Shown piece after piece: positions 46,764 to 56,711 of a stretch of DNA of 64,000 nucleotides. Numbering within the stretch: the first letter of the stretch is position 1; every line of letters begins with the position of its first letter. The notes below the pieces were generated by a model. That model did not search any database. It worked only from the letters and a program-made list of their open reading frames with translations, and was not told where the DNA came from. Position numbers and translations under genes: made by a program. This DNA is from Bradyrhizobium sp. CCGUVB4N (GTDB lineage Bacteria; Pseudomonadota; Alphaproteobacteria; Rhizobiales; Xanthobacteraceae): assembly GCF_024199945.1 (NCBI RefSeq), contig NZ_JANADP010000001.1, forward strand, positions 3,472,001 through 3,536,000, given 5' to 3'.

Positions 46764-48566
46764 ATGACCAAGCTCACCCGTTTCGCCGTCGCGCCGCTCC
46801 ACGCCATGACGCGCCGTCTCGCAGATGTCGCCTCCGCGCGCGTCGCGCCCGACCTCGTCATTTCCGGAGCGCGGGTGCTCTCGACCTATTCGGAGCGGAT
46901 CCATCCGGGACGGGAGGTCTGGATCACCGGTGGCCGCATTGCCGCGGTGAAGGCCGCCGGCGCGGCGAAGAAGGCCTGGAGCGACGTTTCGCTCTACGAC
47001 GCCGCCGGCGGCATCATCGCGCCGGGGCTGGTCGATCCGCACATCCACATCGAATCCTCGATGGTGACGGCCTGCGCCTATGCCGAGGCTGCGCTGCTGA
47101 ACGGGACCACCACGATCTTCTGCGACAGCCATGAGATCGGCAATGTCATGGATGTTGCCGGCGTCGAGGCGATGCTGGAGGACGCGCGCGAAGCGCCGCT
47201 CTCGATCTTTCTGACGGTGCCGTCGACCGTGCCGGCGACCTCGGCCGAACTGGAGACGGCGGGCGGCGATCTTACGCCCGACAAGATCGCCGGCCTGTTC
47301 GACCGCTGGCCCGAAGCGGTGGCACTCGGGGAGAAGATGGATTTCGTGCCTGTCACCATGGGCGACGAGCGCAGCCACGCAATCCTAGCGGCTGCGTTGA
47401 AGCGCGGCCGGCCGGTCTCCGGCCATGTCTATGGCCGCGAATTCGTTGCCGCCTATGCGGCAAGCGGCGTGACCGACACCCATGAGGCGATCGACCGCGA
47501 TATCGCCGATGATCTGCTCGATGCCGGCGTCTGGGTTTTCCTGCGCGGCGGCCCGCCGACCACGCCGTGGCACTCGCTGCCGCAGGCGATCCGGACGATC
47601 ACCGAGCTCGGCGCTTCGCACAAGCGCACCGCGGTTTGCACCGACGACCGCGATGCCGATGATTTGCTGCTGTTCGGCCTCGACTGGGTGGTGCGCGAGG
47701 CCGTGAAGGCGGGGATGTCGCCGGAGCAGGCCTGGTCGATGGGCTCGCTGCATGGCGCCACGCGCTTCGCCATGGAAGGCGACATCGGTGGGCTCGGCGG
47801 CAGCCGCCGGGCCGATCTCGTTTTGATGGACGATCAGCTCAAGCCGCAATCGACGTGGTATGGCGGCGAGCTGGTGGTCGAGAACCGCAAGATCACGCCG
47901 CGGCTCGATCAGGCGCTGTCGCAGCGCTACCAATATCCGAAAGCGGCCTATGTCACCGTAAAGCTGCCGGAGAAGCTCAAGTTGACACCGGAGCTTCCGA
48001 CGAAGGCCTGCACCGTCAACGCGATCAAGACCGCGCTGCCCGGCATCACGCTGATCCATGAAAAGGTCGCGATCGAGCCGGCCAAGGACTGGCCGTCGCT
48101 GTTCGCGCGCTACGGCCTGTGCTTCGTCACCGTGGTCGAGCGCCACGGCAAATCGGCCGGCAACGTTGCTTATGGCCTGCTCAAGGATTTTGGCCTCAAG
48201 CGCGGTGCAGTCGCCTCAAGCGTCGGCCACGACAGTCACAACATCATCGTCGCGGGCACGAACGAGGGCGATATGCAAGTCGCGATCGCAGCGATCAAGG
48301 CGCAGCAGGGCGGCGTCTGCGTCGTTGCCGATGGCAAGGTGAGGGCGCTGGTGCCGCTGCCAATCGCGGGCCTCCTCTCCGATAAGCGCGTCACGGAGGT
48401 GGCCGAGGAGGTCAAGGTGCTGAAGAAGGAATGGGCCGAGGCCGGCTGCACCATCCCCTACATGGGCTTCAATTTGATTCCGCTATCGGTCATTCCGGAA
48501 ATTCGCATCACCGACAAGGGCCTCGTGCTGGTGCCGCAGATGGAACTGGCGCCGTTGTTCGAGTGA
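46764..48566 (+). CDS. ade: Adenine deaminase
   Basis: This 600-aa amidohydrolase deaminates adenine to hypoxanthine. [13 protein letters not shown] supplies the HxH metal ligands and the Ade-specific glutamate, and [20 protein letters not shown] and [11 protein letters not shown] supply the rest. The C-terminal Ade domain ([28 protein letters not shown]) is complete. Together with glyoxylate genes downstream it may take part in purine breakdown, where ureidoglycolate yields glyoxylate. No ureide genes are in view. Confidence 0.93.
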   Translation: MTKLTRFAVAPLHAMTRRLADVASARVAPDLVISGARVLSTYSERIHPGREVWITGGRIAAVKAAGAAKKAWSDVSLYDAAGGIIAPGLVDPHIHIESSMVTACAYAEAALLNGTTTIFCDSHEIGNVMDVAGVEAMLEDAREAPLSIFLTVPSTVPATSAELETAGGDLTPDKIAGLFDRWPEAVALGEKMDFVPVTMGDERSHAILAAALKRGRPVSGHVYGREFVAAYAASGVTDTHEAIDRDIADDLLDAGVWVFLRGGPPTTPWHSLPQAIRTITELGASHKRTAVCTDDRDADDLLLFGLDWVVREAVKAGMSPEQAWSMGSLHGATRFAMEGDIGGLGGSRRADLVLMDDQLKPQSTWYGGELVVENRKITPRLDQALSQRYQYPKAAYVTVKLPEKLKLTPELPTKACTVNAIKTALPGITLIHEKVAIEPAKDWPSLFARYGLCFVTVVERHGKSAGNVAYGLLKDFGLKRGAVASSVGHDSHNIIVAGTNEGDMQVAIAAIKAQQGGVCVVADGKVRALVPLPIAGLLSDKRVTEVAEEVKVLKKEWAEAGCTIPYMGFNLIPLSVIPEIRITDKGLVLVPQMELAPLFE

Positions 48567-48717
48567 GGCGCTTTCACGTACTTCCCGATCTAACTGCTTG
48601 AGAGCACCGTAGTTTTTCTACGGCTGCCGCATCGTGGAAAATAAAATCTGCTTCGTTGAGATCGCATCCCGCGCACCTGATGATCTCGCTCGCTGACTTA
48701 ACCAAGCGAGGTCTGAT

Positions 48718-50508
48718 ATGGCGAAGATGCGAGCTGTCGATGCAGCCGTGCGTATCCTGGAGAAGGAAGGCATCTCGACCGCCTTCGGCGTTCCCGGGGC
48801 AGCGATCAACCCGCTTTACTCGGCGCTGAAGAAGCGCGGCTCGATCCGCCACATCCTCGCGCGCCATGTCGAGGGTGCCTCGCACATGGCCGAGGGCTAT
48901 ACCCGGGCCAAGGCCGGCAATATCGGCGTCTGTATCGGCACCTCGGGGCCGGCCGGCACCGATATGATCACCGGACTCTATTCGGCGATCGCCGATTCCA
49001 TTCCGATCCTCTGCATCACCGGGCAGGCGCCGCGCGCGCGGCTCTACAAGGAGGACTTCCAGGCCGTCGACATCGAATCGATCGCAAAGCCGGTGACCAA
49101 ATGGGCGGTGACCGTGCGCGAGCCGGCGCTGGTGCCGCGCGTGTTCAGCCAGGCGTTTCATGTGATGCGCTCGGGCCGGCCGGGGCCGGTGCTGATCGAC
49201 ATGCCGCTCGACGTGCAGCTCGCCGAGATCGAGTTCGACGACGAGACCTATGAGCCGCTGCCCGTCTACAAGCCGACCGCCTCGCGAAAGCAGGTCGAGA
49301 AGGCATTGGAGATGCTCAATGCAGCCGAGCGGCCGTTGATCGTGGCGGGCGGCGGCATCATCAATGCCGATGCTTCCGACTTGCTGGTCGAGTTCGCCGA
49401 GATCGCCAACGTGCCCGTCGTGCCGACGCTGATGGGGTGGGGCGCGATCCCCGACGATCACGTGCTGATGGCCGGCATGGTCGGACTTCAAACGAGCCAC
49501 CGCTACGGCAACGCCACGCTGCTGGAGTCCGACTTCGTGCTCGGCATCGGCAATCGCTGGGCGAACCGTCACACCGGCTCGGTCGAGACCTACACCAAGG
49601 GCCGCACCTTCGTGCATGTCGACATCGAGCCGACCCAGATCGGCCGGGTGTTCAATCCCGATCTCGGCATCGTCTCGGACGCGAAGGCTGCGCTCGAGCT
49701 CTTCGTCACCGTCGCCAGGGAGTGGCGGCGTTCCGGCAGGCTCCGCGAGCGCCAGGCGTGGCCGGCGGCCTGCCGCAATCGCAAGAAGACCATGCTACGC
49801 AAGAGCCATTTCGACAACGTCCCGATCAAGCCGCAGCGCGTCTATGAGGAAATGAACAAGGCGTTCGGCCGTGACACCACCTATGTCACCGTGATCGGCC
49901 TGTCGCAGATCGCAGGAGCGCAGTTCCTCGGTGTCTACAAGCCGCGCAACTGGATCAATGCGGGACAGGCCGGGCCGCTCGGCTGGACGCTGCCGGCCGC
50001 GCTCGGCGTGCGCGCGGCCTGTCCGGATCGCGACATTGTGGCGTTGTCGGGAGACTACGACTTCCAGTTCCTGATCGAGGAGCTCGCGGTCGGAGCGCAG
50101 TTCAATCTGCCCTACATCCACGTCGTCGTGAACAATTCCTATCTCGGCTTGATCCGCCAGGCCCAGCGTGGCTTCGACATGGACTACCATGTCCAGCTCT
50201 CCTTCGAGAACGTCAACGCACCTGAGCTCAATGGCTACGGCGTCGACCATGTTGCCGTCGCCGAGGGCCTCGGCTGCAAGGCGATCCGCGTCACCGATCC
50301 CAAGGACACGCAGGCGGCATTCGCCACCGCGCGCGACTTGATGAAGAAGCACCGCGTGCCCGTCGTGGTCGAGTTCATCCTCGAACGCGTCACCAACATC
50401 GCGATGGGGACCGAGATCGACAACATCGTCGAGTTCGAGGAGGTGCTGGACCTGCCGCTCGACGAGGTCGGGACCATCAGGTCCGGCGTGCTGCAGCCGG
50501 CAGAATAG
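48718..50508 (+). CDS. gcl: Glyoxylate carboligase (tartronate-semialdehyde synthase)
   Basis: This 596-aa ThDP/FAD enzyme condenses two glyoxylates to tartronate semialdehyde and CO2. The hallmark of Gcl is present: Val51 in [14 protein letters not shown] where other ThDP enzymes have glutamate. The ThDP motif is [19 protein letters not shown] ending VVNN. The C-terminal half matches E. coli Gcl ([16 protein letters not shown]). It is the first gene of gcl-hyi-glxR, with gaps of about 11 bases, the standard glycerate-pathway operon. Confidence 0.96.
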   Translation: MAKMRAVDAAVRILEKEGISTAFGVPGAAINPLYSALKKRGSIRHILARHVEGASHMAEGYTRAKAGNIGVCIGTSGPAGTDMITGLYSAIADSIPILCITGQAPRARLYKEDFQAVDIESIAKPVTKWAVTVREPALVPRVFSQAFHVMRSGRPGPVLIDMPLDVQLAEIEFDDETYEPLPVYKPTASRKQVEKALEMLNAAERPLIVAGGGIINADASDLLVEFAEIANVPVVPTLMGWGAIPDDHVLMAGMVGLQTSHRYGNATLLESDFVLGIGNRWANRHTGSVETYTKGRTFVHVDIEPTQIGRVFNPDLGIVSDAKAALELFVTVAREWRRSGRLRERQAWPAACRNRKKTMLRKSHFDNVPIKPQRVYEEMNKAFGRDTTYVTVIGLSQIAGAQFLGVYKPRNWINAGQAGPLGWTLPAALGVRAACPDRDIVALSGDYDFQFLIEELAVGAQFNLPYIHVVVNNSYLGLIRQAQRGFDMDYHVQLSFENVNAPELNGYGVDHVAVAEGLGCKAIRVTDPKDTQAAFATARDLMKKHRVPVVVEFILERVTNIAMGTEIDNIVEFEEVLDLPLDEVGTIRSGVLQPAE

Positions 50509-50519
50509 GGGACCGCATC

Positions 50520-51305
50520 ATGCCGAAATTCGCTGCCAACCTCACCATGCTCTTCAACGAGATGCCGTTTGTCGACCGCTTCGCCGCGGCGAAGGCGGCG
50601 GGCTTTGCCGGGGTGGAATATCTCTTCCCCTATGATTTCGACAAGGCGCTGTTGCGCGAGCAGTTGGAGGCCCACGGGTTGACCCAGGTGCTGCACAATC
50701 TGCCCGCCGGCAACTGGGCTGGTGGCGAGCGCGGCATCGCGATCTTGCCCGATCGCACCGCCGAGTTTCGTGACGGCGTGTTCCGCGCCATCGATTACGC
50801 CAAGGCGCTCGATTGCGACCAGCTCAACTGTCTCGTCGGCATCGCGCCTGTGGATGCCGATCCGCGCGAGCTGCAGGAGACGCTGGTTGGAAACCTGCGC
50901 TTCGCGGCTTCGACGCTGGCGCGGGAGAACATCAAGCTGCTGGTCGAGCCGATCAACACGCTCGACATTCCCGGCTTTTTCCTCAACGGCACCGAGCAGG
51001 CCGTGCAGCTGATCTCCGAGGTACGGTCGAACAATCTGTTCATCCAGTACGACATCTACCACATGCAGATCATGGAGGGCGATCTCGCCCGCACCATGCA
51101 GGAATATCTGCCGCAGATCTCGCACATTCAGCTCGCCGACAATCCCGGCCGGCATGAGCCGGGCACGGGCGAGATCAACTATCCTTTCCTGTTCCGCCAC
51201 CTCGACGCGATCGGCTATCGCGGCTGGATCGGCTGCGAATACAAGCCGCGCACCACGACGCTGGAAGGCCTGTCCTGGCACGCCGCGCAGACTTTTGAGA
51301 CCTGA
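50520..51305 (+). CDS. hyi: Hydroxypyruvate isomerase
   Basis: The 261-aa TIM-barrel enzyme interconverts hydroxypyruvate and tartronate semialdehyde. It has the Hyi pattern MPKFAANLTMLFNEMPFVDR, LVEPINTLDIPGFFL with a metal-site glutamate, and GWIGCEYKPRTTT at the end. It starts 11 bases after gcl and ends 11 bases before glxR. Confidence 0.95.
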   Translation: MPKFAANLTMLFNEMPFVDRFAAAKAAGFAGVEYLFPYDFDKALLREQLEAHGLTQVLHNLPAGNWAGGERGIAILPDRTAEFRDGVFRAIDYAKALDCDQLNCLVGIAPVDADPRELQETLVGNLRFAASTLARENIKLLVEPINTLDIPGFFLNGTEQAVQLISEVRSNNLFIQYDIYHMQIMEGDLARTMQEYLPQISHIQLADNPGRHEPGTGEINYPFLFRHLDAIGYRGWIGCEYKPRTTTLEGLSWHAAQTFET

Positions 51306-51316
51306 GGACATCTGAC

Positions 51317-52204
51317 ATGATCGACATCGGCTTCATTGGACTTGGCACCATGGGACGGCCGATGGCCGGCCATCTTCTCGCCGCGGGCAATCGCGTTCTC
51401 CTGCATGACGTCTCGCCGGTCGCGCCGGAGCTGATCGCGGCCGGCGGCATCGCCTGCAAATCGGCCAAGGAGGTCGCGGAGGAGGCGGACGCCGTCATCA
51501 TCATGGTGCCGGATACGCCGCATGTCGAAGCTGTGCTGTTCGGCAAGGACGGCGTTGCGGGCGGCATCTCCAAGGGCAAGATTGTGGTCGACATGAGTTC
51601 GATCTCGCCGTTGGCGACCAAGGAGTTCGCGAAGAAGATCGAGGCGCTGGGCGCGGATTATCTCGATGCGCCGGTGTCGGGTGGGGAGGTCGGTGCGAAA
51701 GCTGCGAGCCTCACCATCATGGTCGGCGGGCCCGAGCGCGCCTTCGGCACCATGAAGCCGATCTTCGACAGGATGGGCAAGAACGTCACCCATGTCGGGG
51801 CCAATGGCGACGGCCAGACCACCAAGGTCGCCAACCAGATCATCGTCGCACTGACGATCGAGGCGGTGAGTGAGGCGCTGCTGTTTGCGTCCAAGGCCGG
51901 CGCCGATCCCGCGCTGGTGCGCAAGGCCCTGATGGGCGGCTTTGCCTCGTCGCGAATTCTCGAAGTGCATGGCGAGCGCATGGTGAAGCGCAATTTCGAT
52001 CCGGGTTTCCGCATCGAGCTGCACCAGAAGGATCTCAACCTCGCCCTCGAAGGCGCCCGCGCGCTCGGCCTGTCGCTGCCGAGCACGGCGGTGGCGCAGC
52101 AATTGTTTTCATCCTGCACCGCCCATGGCGGCAAGGGCTGGGATCATTCGGCGATGGTGCGCGCGCTGGAACTGATGGCGGGCCACGAGATCGCCGCGGC
52201 CTGA
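51317..52204 (+). CDS. glxR: 2-hydroxy-3-oxopropionate (tartronate semialdehyde) reductase
   Basis: The 295-aa beta-hydroxyacid dehydrogenase reduces tartronate semialdehyde to D-glycerate using NAD(P)H. It contains the N-terminal GFIGLGTMGRPMAGHLLAAG dinucleotide loop, the substrate motif LDAPVSGGEVGAKAASLTIM and the catalytic lysine in TTKVANQIIVALT. It is the last gene of the glyoxylate operon. The symbol could also be garR. Confidence 0.93.
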   Translation: MIDIGFIGLGTMGRPMAGHLLAAGNRVLLHDVSPVAPELIAAGGIACKSAKEVAEEADAVIIMVPDTPHVEAVLFGKDGVAGGISKGKIVVDMSSISPLATKEFAKKIEALGADYLDAPVSGGEVGAKAASLTIMVGGPERAFGTMKPIFDRMGKNVTHVGANGDGQTTKVANQIIVALTIEAVSEALLFASKAGADPALVRKALMGGFASSRILEVHGERMVKRNFDPGFRIELHQKDLNLALEGARALGLSLPSTAVAQQLFSSCTAHGGKGWDHSAMVRALELMAGHEIAAA

Positions 52205-52319
52205 ACTGTTACGCGGTAACACTCTTTCGGATTTGGCGCGTCTTTCGCCACGGCGGAACCGGAACAATGCTCCGGCCCCGCGGTTGAAGGCGCATCAACA
52301 AACACTGGAGAGTGTGGAC

Positions 52320-52703
52320 ATGAAGACCCGTCTTGCGATTTCGTTGGTTGCCGCGTCGCTGCTGGCGTCGAGTGCAGCCTTTGCCCAGTCGACGACCGAA
52401 CAGGGCGCCCGGAACGGCGCGCGAGCGGGCGGCGACATCGGCGGTCCGGTCGGTGCGGTGGTCGGCGGCACTGTGGGTGCAGCAGTCGGCGCGGGCCTCG
52501 AAATTCCGAATGCGATCCTCGGCGGCATCCCGCGCGATGATTCGGTCGTGGTTCAGGAGCGCGTTGTGGTCGGCGAGCCGCTGCCTCCCACCGTGGTGCT
52601 GCGCCCGGTGCCGAATTACACCGAGTATCGCTATGCGGTCGTGAATGATCGCCGCGTGATCGTCGAGCCGCGCACCCGGCGCGTCGTCAAGATCATCGAC
52701 TGA
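52320..52703 (+). CDS. DUF1236-type secreted protein
   Basis: ATG 52320 gives 127 aa with a signal peptide (MKTRLAISLVAASLLASSAA). A glycine-rich middle (GGDIGGPVGAVVGGTVGAAV) precedes a C-terminal DUF1236 unit (LRPVPNYTEYRYAVVNDRRV ... PRTRRVVKIID). It is a common rhizobial envelope protein of unknown role. Confidence 0.88.
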   Translation: MKTRLAISLVAASLLASSAAFAQSTTEQGARNGARAGGDIGGPVGAVVGGTVGAAVGAGLEIPNAILGGIPRDDSVVVQERVVVGEPLPPTVVLRPVPNYTEYRYAVVNDRRVIVEPRTRRVVKIID

Positions 52704-52729
52704 TCGGCGCACTAGCGATTGAAAGATCC

Positions 52730-52758
52730 GGCCCTGCGGAGGGACCCTCCGCGGGGCC
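52730..52758. terminator. Bidirectional hairpin between convergent genes
   Basis: GGCCCTGCGGAGG (52730-52742) pairs with CCTCCGCGGGGCC (52746-52758) through one G-U pair. It lies between the DUF1236 stop and the decarboxylase beta-subunit stop and probably ends transcription from the plus strand (TTGTCGTC follows). Confidence 0.6.
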
Positions 52759-52778
52759 TTGTCGTCTATGACGAGACG

Positions 52779-53375
52779 TCAGAGCGGCTCGCGGACACCG
52801 AGGCCGTGCATGAAGCGCTCGCGGATCTGTACGGGATCCCTGCGGGTGGTGCCGACCCCGGGCTTATCGTCGATGCGCAGTGCGATCAGGCTGGGCTCGT
52901 CAGCCGACATCGCTTCGTCGATCAGCCGCTCGAAATCGTCCTCGTCCGCGGCCCAGGCGCTGTTGGTAAGGCCCGAGCCCAAGGCGATCGCGACGAGATC
53001 GGCGACACCGGCGGCCGGCGTCGGTTGCGCGCCGGTGATCTGGTAGATGCCGTTGTCCATGACGATCATGATCAGGTTCTTCGGCTTCAACGCCGCGATG
53101 GTCGAGAGCGCGCCGAGCTGCATCAGGAGCGAGCCGTCGCCTTCCAGCGCAAAGACGCGGCGGTTGGGCTGCGCCAGCGCCACGCCGAGTGCGATCGGGA
53201 AGGCGAGGCCCATGCTGCCCAGCATGTAAAAGTTCTGCGGGCGGTGACCGGCGGCCCAGAGGTCGAAATTGGTGTTGCCGATGCCGCCAACGACCGCTTC
53301 CTCATGCTTGAGCTTTGCGATCAGGCGCTTCGTCACATCGAACCGGTTCATCACCTTGGTGTTGCGCGTATCCAT
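52779..53375 (-). CDS. Two-subunit ThDP decarboxylase (phosphonopyruvate/sulfopyruvate type), beta subunit
   Basis: The 198-aa protein carries the ThDP pyrophosphate-binding half: GIGNTNFDLWAAGHRPQNFY, MLGSMGLAFPIALGVAL and GDGSLLMQLGALSTIAALKP. It corresponds to ComE / the C-terminal half of phosphonopyruvate decarboxylase. The alpha subunit gene ends seven bases upstream. Which 2-oxo acid is decarboxylated cannot be settled from sequence; sulfopyruvate and phosphonopyruvate are the known substrates of the family. Confidence 0.85.
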   Translation of the reverse strand: MDTRNTKVMNRFDVTKRLIAKLKHEEAVVGGIGNTNFDLWAAGHRPQNFYMLGSMGLAFPIALGVALAQPNRRVFALEGDGSLLMQLGALSTIAALKPKNLIMIVMDNGIYQITGAQPTPAAGVADLVAIALGSGLTNSAWAADEDDFERLIDEAMSADEPSLIALRIDDKPGVGTTRRDPVQIRERFMHGLGVREPL

Positions 53376-53382
53376 GGCGACC

Positions 53383-53949
53383 TCACTTGTCGAAAGTCTT
53401 GCCGCCGGTGAGCAGCGGGTTGAGGATCAGTGCCACCGGGGCCTGCGTGGTGACGGCCTGCTTGATCGAGCGGTCGGCGATGAATTCGAGCTCGTCGAGC
53501 CGGGTGATGGTGTGGTGCTCCAGCGCCAGCGAATCCAGCACCGGGCGCATGGTGCGGCAGACCAGGGACTGGCCGTAATTGAATTCGCCGAGCGTGCCGC
53601 GCTCGGAGACGAACATGATCAGCGGGATCTGGTAGGGCACCGCGAGCGAGGCGAGCGTGTTGGCGAGCGTGGCAAAGCCCGAGGTCTGCATCAGCACCGC
53701 GCTGCGCCGTCCGCCCATCCAGGCGCCGGAGACGATGCCGACGGCTTCCTCCTCGCGCGCGGTAGCGAATGTCGTGAAGAAGGGATCCGCGTGCAGATTC
53801 TTGATCAGTGGTGTCAGCACCCGGTCGGGTACGTAGGGAACGAGGCTGACCTCGTTCCGCTTCAGGGTTTGCAGGACGATGCTATGCCAGCTTCTGTCGC
53901 CGGACCCCGGTCCCGCCTGGGACGAGGCCTGCTGTTCCGCAATCGCCAT
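53383..53949 (-). CDS. Two-subunit ThDP decarboxylase, alpha subunit
   Basis: The 188-aa protein carries the pyrimidine-binding half with the ThDP glutamate in TAREEEAVGIVSGAWMGG, and VLMQTSGFATLANTLASLAV typical of ComD-like subunits. ATG 53949 has GGGAGAG upstream. The two genes form a compact operon divergent from a 2-hydroxyacid dehydrogenase gene, with 255 bases between the starts, suggesting that the dehydrogenase acts on a related acid. Confidence 0.85.
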   Translation of the reverse strand: MAIAEQQASSQAGPGSGDRSWHSIVLQTLKRNEVSLVPYVPDRVLTPLIKNLHADPFFTTFATAREEEAVGIVSGAWMGGRRSAVLMQTSGFATLANTLASLAVPYQIPLIMFVSERGTLGEFNYGQSLVCRTMRPVLDSLALEHHTITRLDELEFIADRSIKQAVTTQAPVALILNPLLTGGKTFDK

Positions 53950-54204
53950 CGCGCTCTCCCTTGTGCCGCGCAGGTTTCTTGGTCTTGACCATTGTCTTGG
54001 TCGTCGCGGCGGCCTTCCGAAACTTGACGGAGCGGGCGGGATTGTCAACATGTCCGGGCCGGCACCGTGATCTGCGCCAGACGGGCTGCCGAGGCCGGCA
54101 CCGCCATGTCATAAGCGGGATAATGAGAAAACGGAGGGACGCATGGACGGGGCGCGTATCGCGCTGAGCTTGCGGGTCTCCAGGAGAGAGCCGGAAGGGT
54201 CCTG

Positions 54205-55254
54205 ATGTCGGTCAACAGCAAGCGCGTCTTCTACGTCAAATACCTGGCCAACCCGATCTACATCGACATCATGAAGGCGCGGTCCGACGTCCGGCTCGAC
54301 CGCATCGAGAACGAGAGCCCCGAGGACTTTTACGCTCCGATCCTGAGCGCGGCCCATGTCTACCAGATCGGCGCCGCCCGCGACGAACTGGCGCCGCATT
54401 TCCATGTCGATGCTGGCTTCCTGAAGCGCACGCCGAACCTGCTGCTGGTCTCCAGCAACGGCGCAGGCTTCGACCCCGTCGATGTCGAGGCCTGCACGGA
54501 TGCGGGCGTGCTGGTCGTGAACCAGTCGGGCGGCAATGCGCATTCGGTGGCCGAGCATGCGCTGGCGATGATGCTGACCTTGTCCAAGCGCATCATCCAG
54601 TCCGACCGCAAGCTGCGCCGTGAGGCCAACGTCAACCGCAACGAGCTCGTCGGCAACGAAGTCGAGCACAAGACCGTCGGCATCATCGGCCTCGGCAATG
54701 TCGGCCGCCGTATCGCAGCACTCTGCAAGGGCCTGCTCGGCATGAAGGTGCTGGCCTATGACCCCTACCTCTCGAAAGAGGTGATGGCGGACCGGGGCGG
54801 CGAGAAGGTCGAGCTCGACGACCTCCTGCGCCGCGCGGATTTCGTCTCGATCTCCTGTCCGCTCAACAAGGGCAGCCGCAACATGATCAGCGTGCGCGAG
54901 TTCGGCCTGATGCAGCCGCACGCCTATTTCATCACCACCGCGCGTGGCTTCATTCACGACGAGGATGCTCTGCTAGGGGCGTTGCGCGACAAGCGCATTG
55001 CCGGTGCCGGCCTCGACGTCTGGTCCAAGGAGCCGCCGCCCCCGGAGCATCCGCTGCTGCAGTTCGACAATGTGCTGGCGAGCCCGCACACGGCCGGTGT
55101 CACGATCGAGGCACGTCAGAACATGGGCCGCATCGCGGCCGAGCAGGTGCTGGAGACGCTCGACGGCAAAAGGCCACCGCGCATCATCAATCCCGAGGTC
55201 TGGCCGGTTTACGCCGAGCGCTTCAAGCAGGCCTTCGGCGTGACGCCGGGGTAG
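54205..55254 (+). CDS. D-isomer-specific 2-hydroxyacid dehydrogenase
   Basis: This 349-aa NAD-dependent enzyme has VGIIGLGNVGRRIAALCKGL for cofactor binding, followed by AYDPYLSKE. The catalytic Arg is in ITTARGFIHDEDALL, Glu in GLDVWSKEPPPPEHPLL and His in SPHTAGVTIEA. Its divergence from the ThDP decarboxylase pair suggests that it makes or uses the 2-oxo acid consumed there. The substrate is not known. Confidence 0.85.
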   Translation: MSVNSKRVFYVKYLANPIYIDIMKARSDVRLDRIENESPEDFYAPILSAAHVYQIGAARDELAPHFHVDAGFLKRTPNLLLVSSNGAGFDPVDVEACTDAGVLVVNQSGGNAHSVAEHALAMMLTLSKRIIQSDRKLRREANVNRNELVGNEVEHKTVGIIGLGNVGRRIAALCKGLLGMKVLAYDPYLSKEVMADRGGEKVELDDLLRRADFVSISCPLNKGSRNMISVREFGLMQPHAYFITTARGFIHDEDALLGALRDKRIAGAGLDVWSKEPPPPEHPLLQFDNVLASPHTAGVTIEARQNMGRIAAEQVLETLDGKRPPRIINPEVWPVYAERFKQAFGVTPG

Positions 55255-55355
55255 GGCGCGAAGGGCTGTTGGTTACCACGATGAAAATGCAATGCGCTGC
55301 ATCTTATCGATGGCATGAATGAACGCGTATGACTTGTCCCGGTAGATTAGGGGGC

Positions 55356-55805
55356 ATGAACATACTTTCGATTGCGACATCCGGACTTTCTGCCGCGAGC
55401 TTGCGCGTGAACGTGGCCGCGAGCAACATCGCCAATGTCAGCACGACCGGCCCGCTACCCACCTCAGGCGGATCGAGCACATCGGCTGGTGCCGGCAGTT
55501 CGAGCACCAGCTCGACTTATCCCGCAGCCTATGTGCCGCTGCGGGTCGATCAGGTCGCCCAATCGAGCGGCTCGACGCCGGGCGGTACGATCGCGACGGT
55601 GTCGACCGTTTCGCCAAGCTATACGGCACAATCCGACCCGAACGCTCCCTTCGCAAACCCGGACGGTCTGGTCGCTGCGCCGAACGTCGATCTCGCCAGC
55701 GAACTCGTTCAGCTGGCGACCGCGAAGTACAGCTTCATTGCCAATGCGAAGGTGATTCAGGCCTATTCGGAAACGACAGAGTCGCTGCTCGATATCAAGA
55801 CGTGA
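55356..55805 (+). CDS. Orphan FlgC-like flagellar rod-family protein
   Basis: ATG 55356 (GGGGGC upstream) gives 149 aa starting MNILSIATSGLSAASLRVNV, the N-terminal rod-protein signature (ASNIANVSTTGPLP). A Ser/Thr/Gly-rich middle follows, and the C-terminal helix is ASELVQLATAKYSFIANAKV ... ESLLDIKT. It matches the FlgC layout. No other flagellar gene lies in the window, so it is a stand-alone copy. Confidence 0.75.
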   Translation: MNILSIATSGLSAASLRVNVAASNIANVSTTGPLPTSGGSSTSAGAGSSSTSSTYPAAYVPLRVDQVAQSSGSTPGGTIATVSTVSPSYTAQSDPNAPFANPDGLVAAPNVDLASELVQLATAKYSFIANAKVIQAYSETTESLLDIKT

Positions 55806-55910
55806 TGGCTGACGGATCGCGCCGATACCGGATTTGATCTCGGTCAAAATTCGCCTCCCCGAAACCAGGTAAAAGGGATTAGATTGTTGCCGGGGCAGCA
55901 GGGAGGTCCC

Positions 55911-56123
55911 ATGTCAACTTATGTTGTCAGGTTCATGAAGGACGTGCTCGGCCAGTATGGCCGGCAGATCGAGGTCTGTCAGGGCGCGCTCGAGATCGAC
56001 GCCGCCGACGAGGACGAGGCCAGGGAGCGGGCGAAGGCGAGGTTTTGCAAGGACCAGGCGCTGCATCACTGGTCGCTGCATGCCGACCGCATCCAGGTCA
56101 GGCCGGCCGACTTTCCGTCGTAA
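55911..56123 (+). CDS. 70-aa protein of unknown function
   Basis: The ORF starts MSTYVVRFMKDVLGQYGRQI after GGGAGG. A short alpha/beta domain with acidic centre (EIDAADEDEARERAKARFCK) is visible; rhizobia carry many such proteins. The function is unknown. Confidence 0.65.
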   Translation: MSTYVVRFMKDVLGQYGRQIEVCQGALEIDAADEDEARERAKARFCKDQALHHWSLHADRIQVRPADFPS

Positions 56124-56126
56124 GGT

Positions 56127-56705
56127 TTAACGTCCCGGTGCCGTGAGCGATGGCGGCGCGGTGACGCCGGCGCCGAGCGAACGCTGCACCATGGCGGTAT
56201 CGGACCAGTGGCCGTGCCGATAGGCGACGCCGCAGAGCAGGCCGACGCGCGCAAATCCGAACTTCTCGTGCAGCGCCAGCGAGGGCGCATTGTCGGCATC
56301 GATATAGCCGATCAACTGGCGGAAGCCAGCCGCCGCACAAGCGTCGATCAGCTCCTGGAGCAGCAGCCGTCCGACGCCGCGACCGAGATGCTCGTGGTGC
56401 ACATAGATCGAGTGTTTGGCCGTGTAGCGATAGGCCGGGCGCTTGCGGAACAGCACCGCGTAGGCATAGCCGACGACCTCGCCGCGATAGGTCGCAACCA
56501 GATGCGGCAGCCGGGTCTGCTTCAAGTTCTTGCGCCGGTCGCGCAGATCGTCGGGCTCCGGCGCGCCGGTTCCCTCGACGTCCCGTGGCACGCCATTGCG
56601 GACATGATGGCGGTAGATCGCCAGCATCGCCTCGATATCGTTCTCACGTGACGGCCGGATCAGAACCGGCTCGTCATCGGTGCGTGCAATCGCTGTTTCG
56701 TTCAT
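56127..56705 (-). CDS. Phosphinothricin-acetyltransferase-like GNAT protein
   Basis: The 192-aa GNAT protein contains VGYAYAVLFRKRPAYRYTAK, SIYVHHEHLGRGVGRLLLQE for acetyl-CoA binding, and FVARVGLL-like C-terminal strands (KFGFARVGLLCGVAYRHG). It belongs to the Pat/YncA-type (L-amino-acid or sulfoximine N-acetyltransferase) group. ATG 56705 is six bases after the decarboxylase stop, so it is probably cotranscribed with that gene. Confidence 0.8.
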   Translation of the reverse strand: MNETAIARTDDEPVLIRPSRENDIEAMLAIYRHHVRNGVPRDVEGTGAPEPDDLRDRRKNLKQTRLPHLVATYRGEVVGYAYAVLFRKRPAYRYTAKHSIYVHHEHLGRGVGRLLLQELIDACAAAGFRQLIGYIDADNAPSLALHEKFGFARVGLLCGVAYRHGHWSDTAMVQRSLGAGVTAPPSLTAPGR

Positions 56706-56711
56706 CGGCAC

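Noticed and set aside
48567..48717. Search for an oxalate-type operator before gcl
   Set aside because: No sequence close to TGGYAT-N5-ATGCCA is present, so gcl-hyi-glxR was left out of the palindrome regulon.
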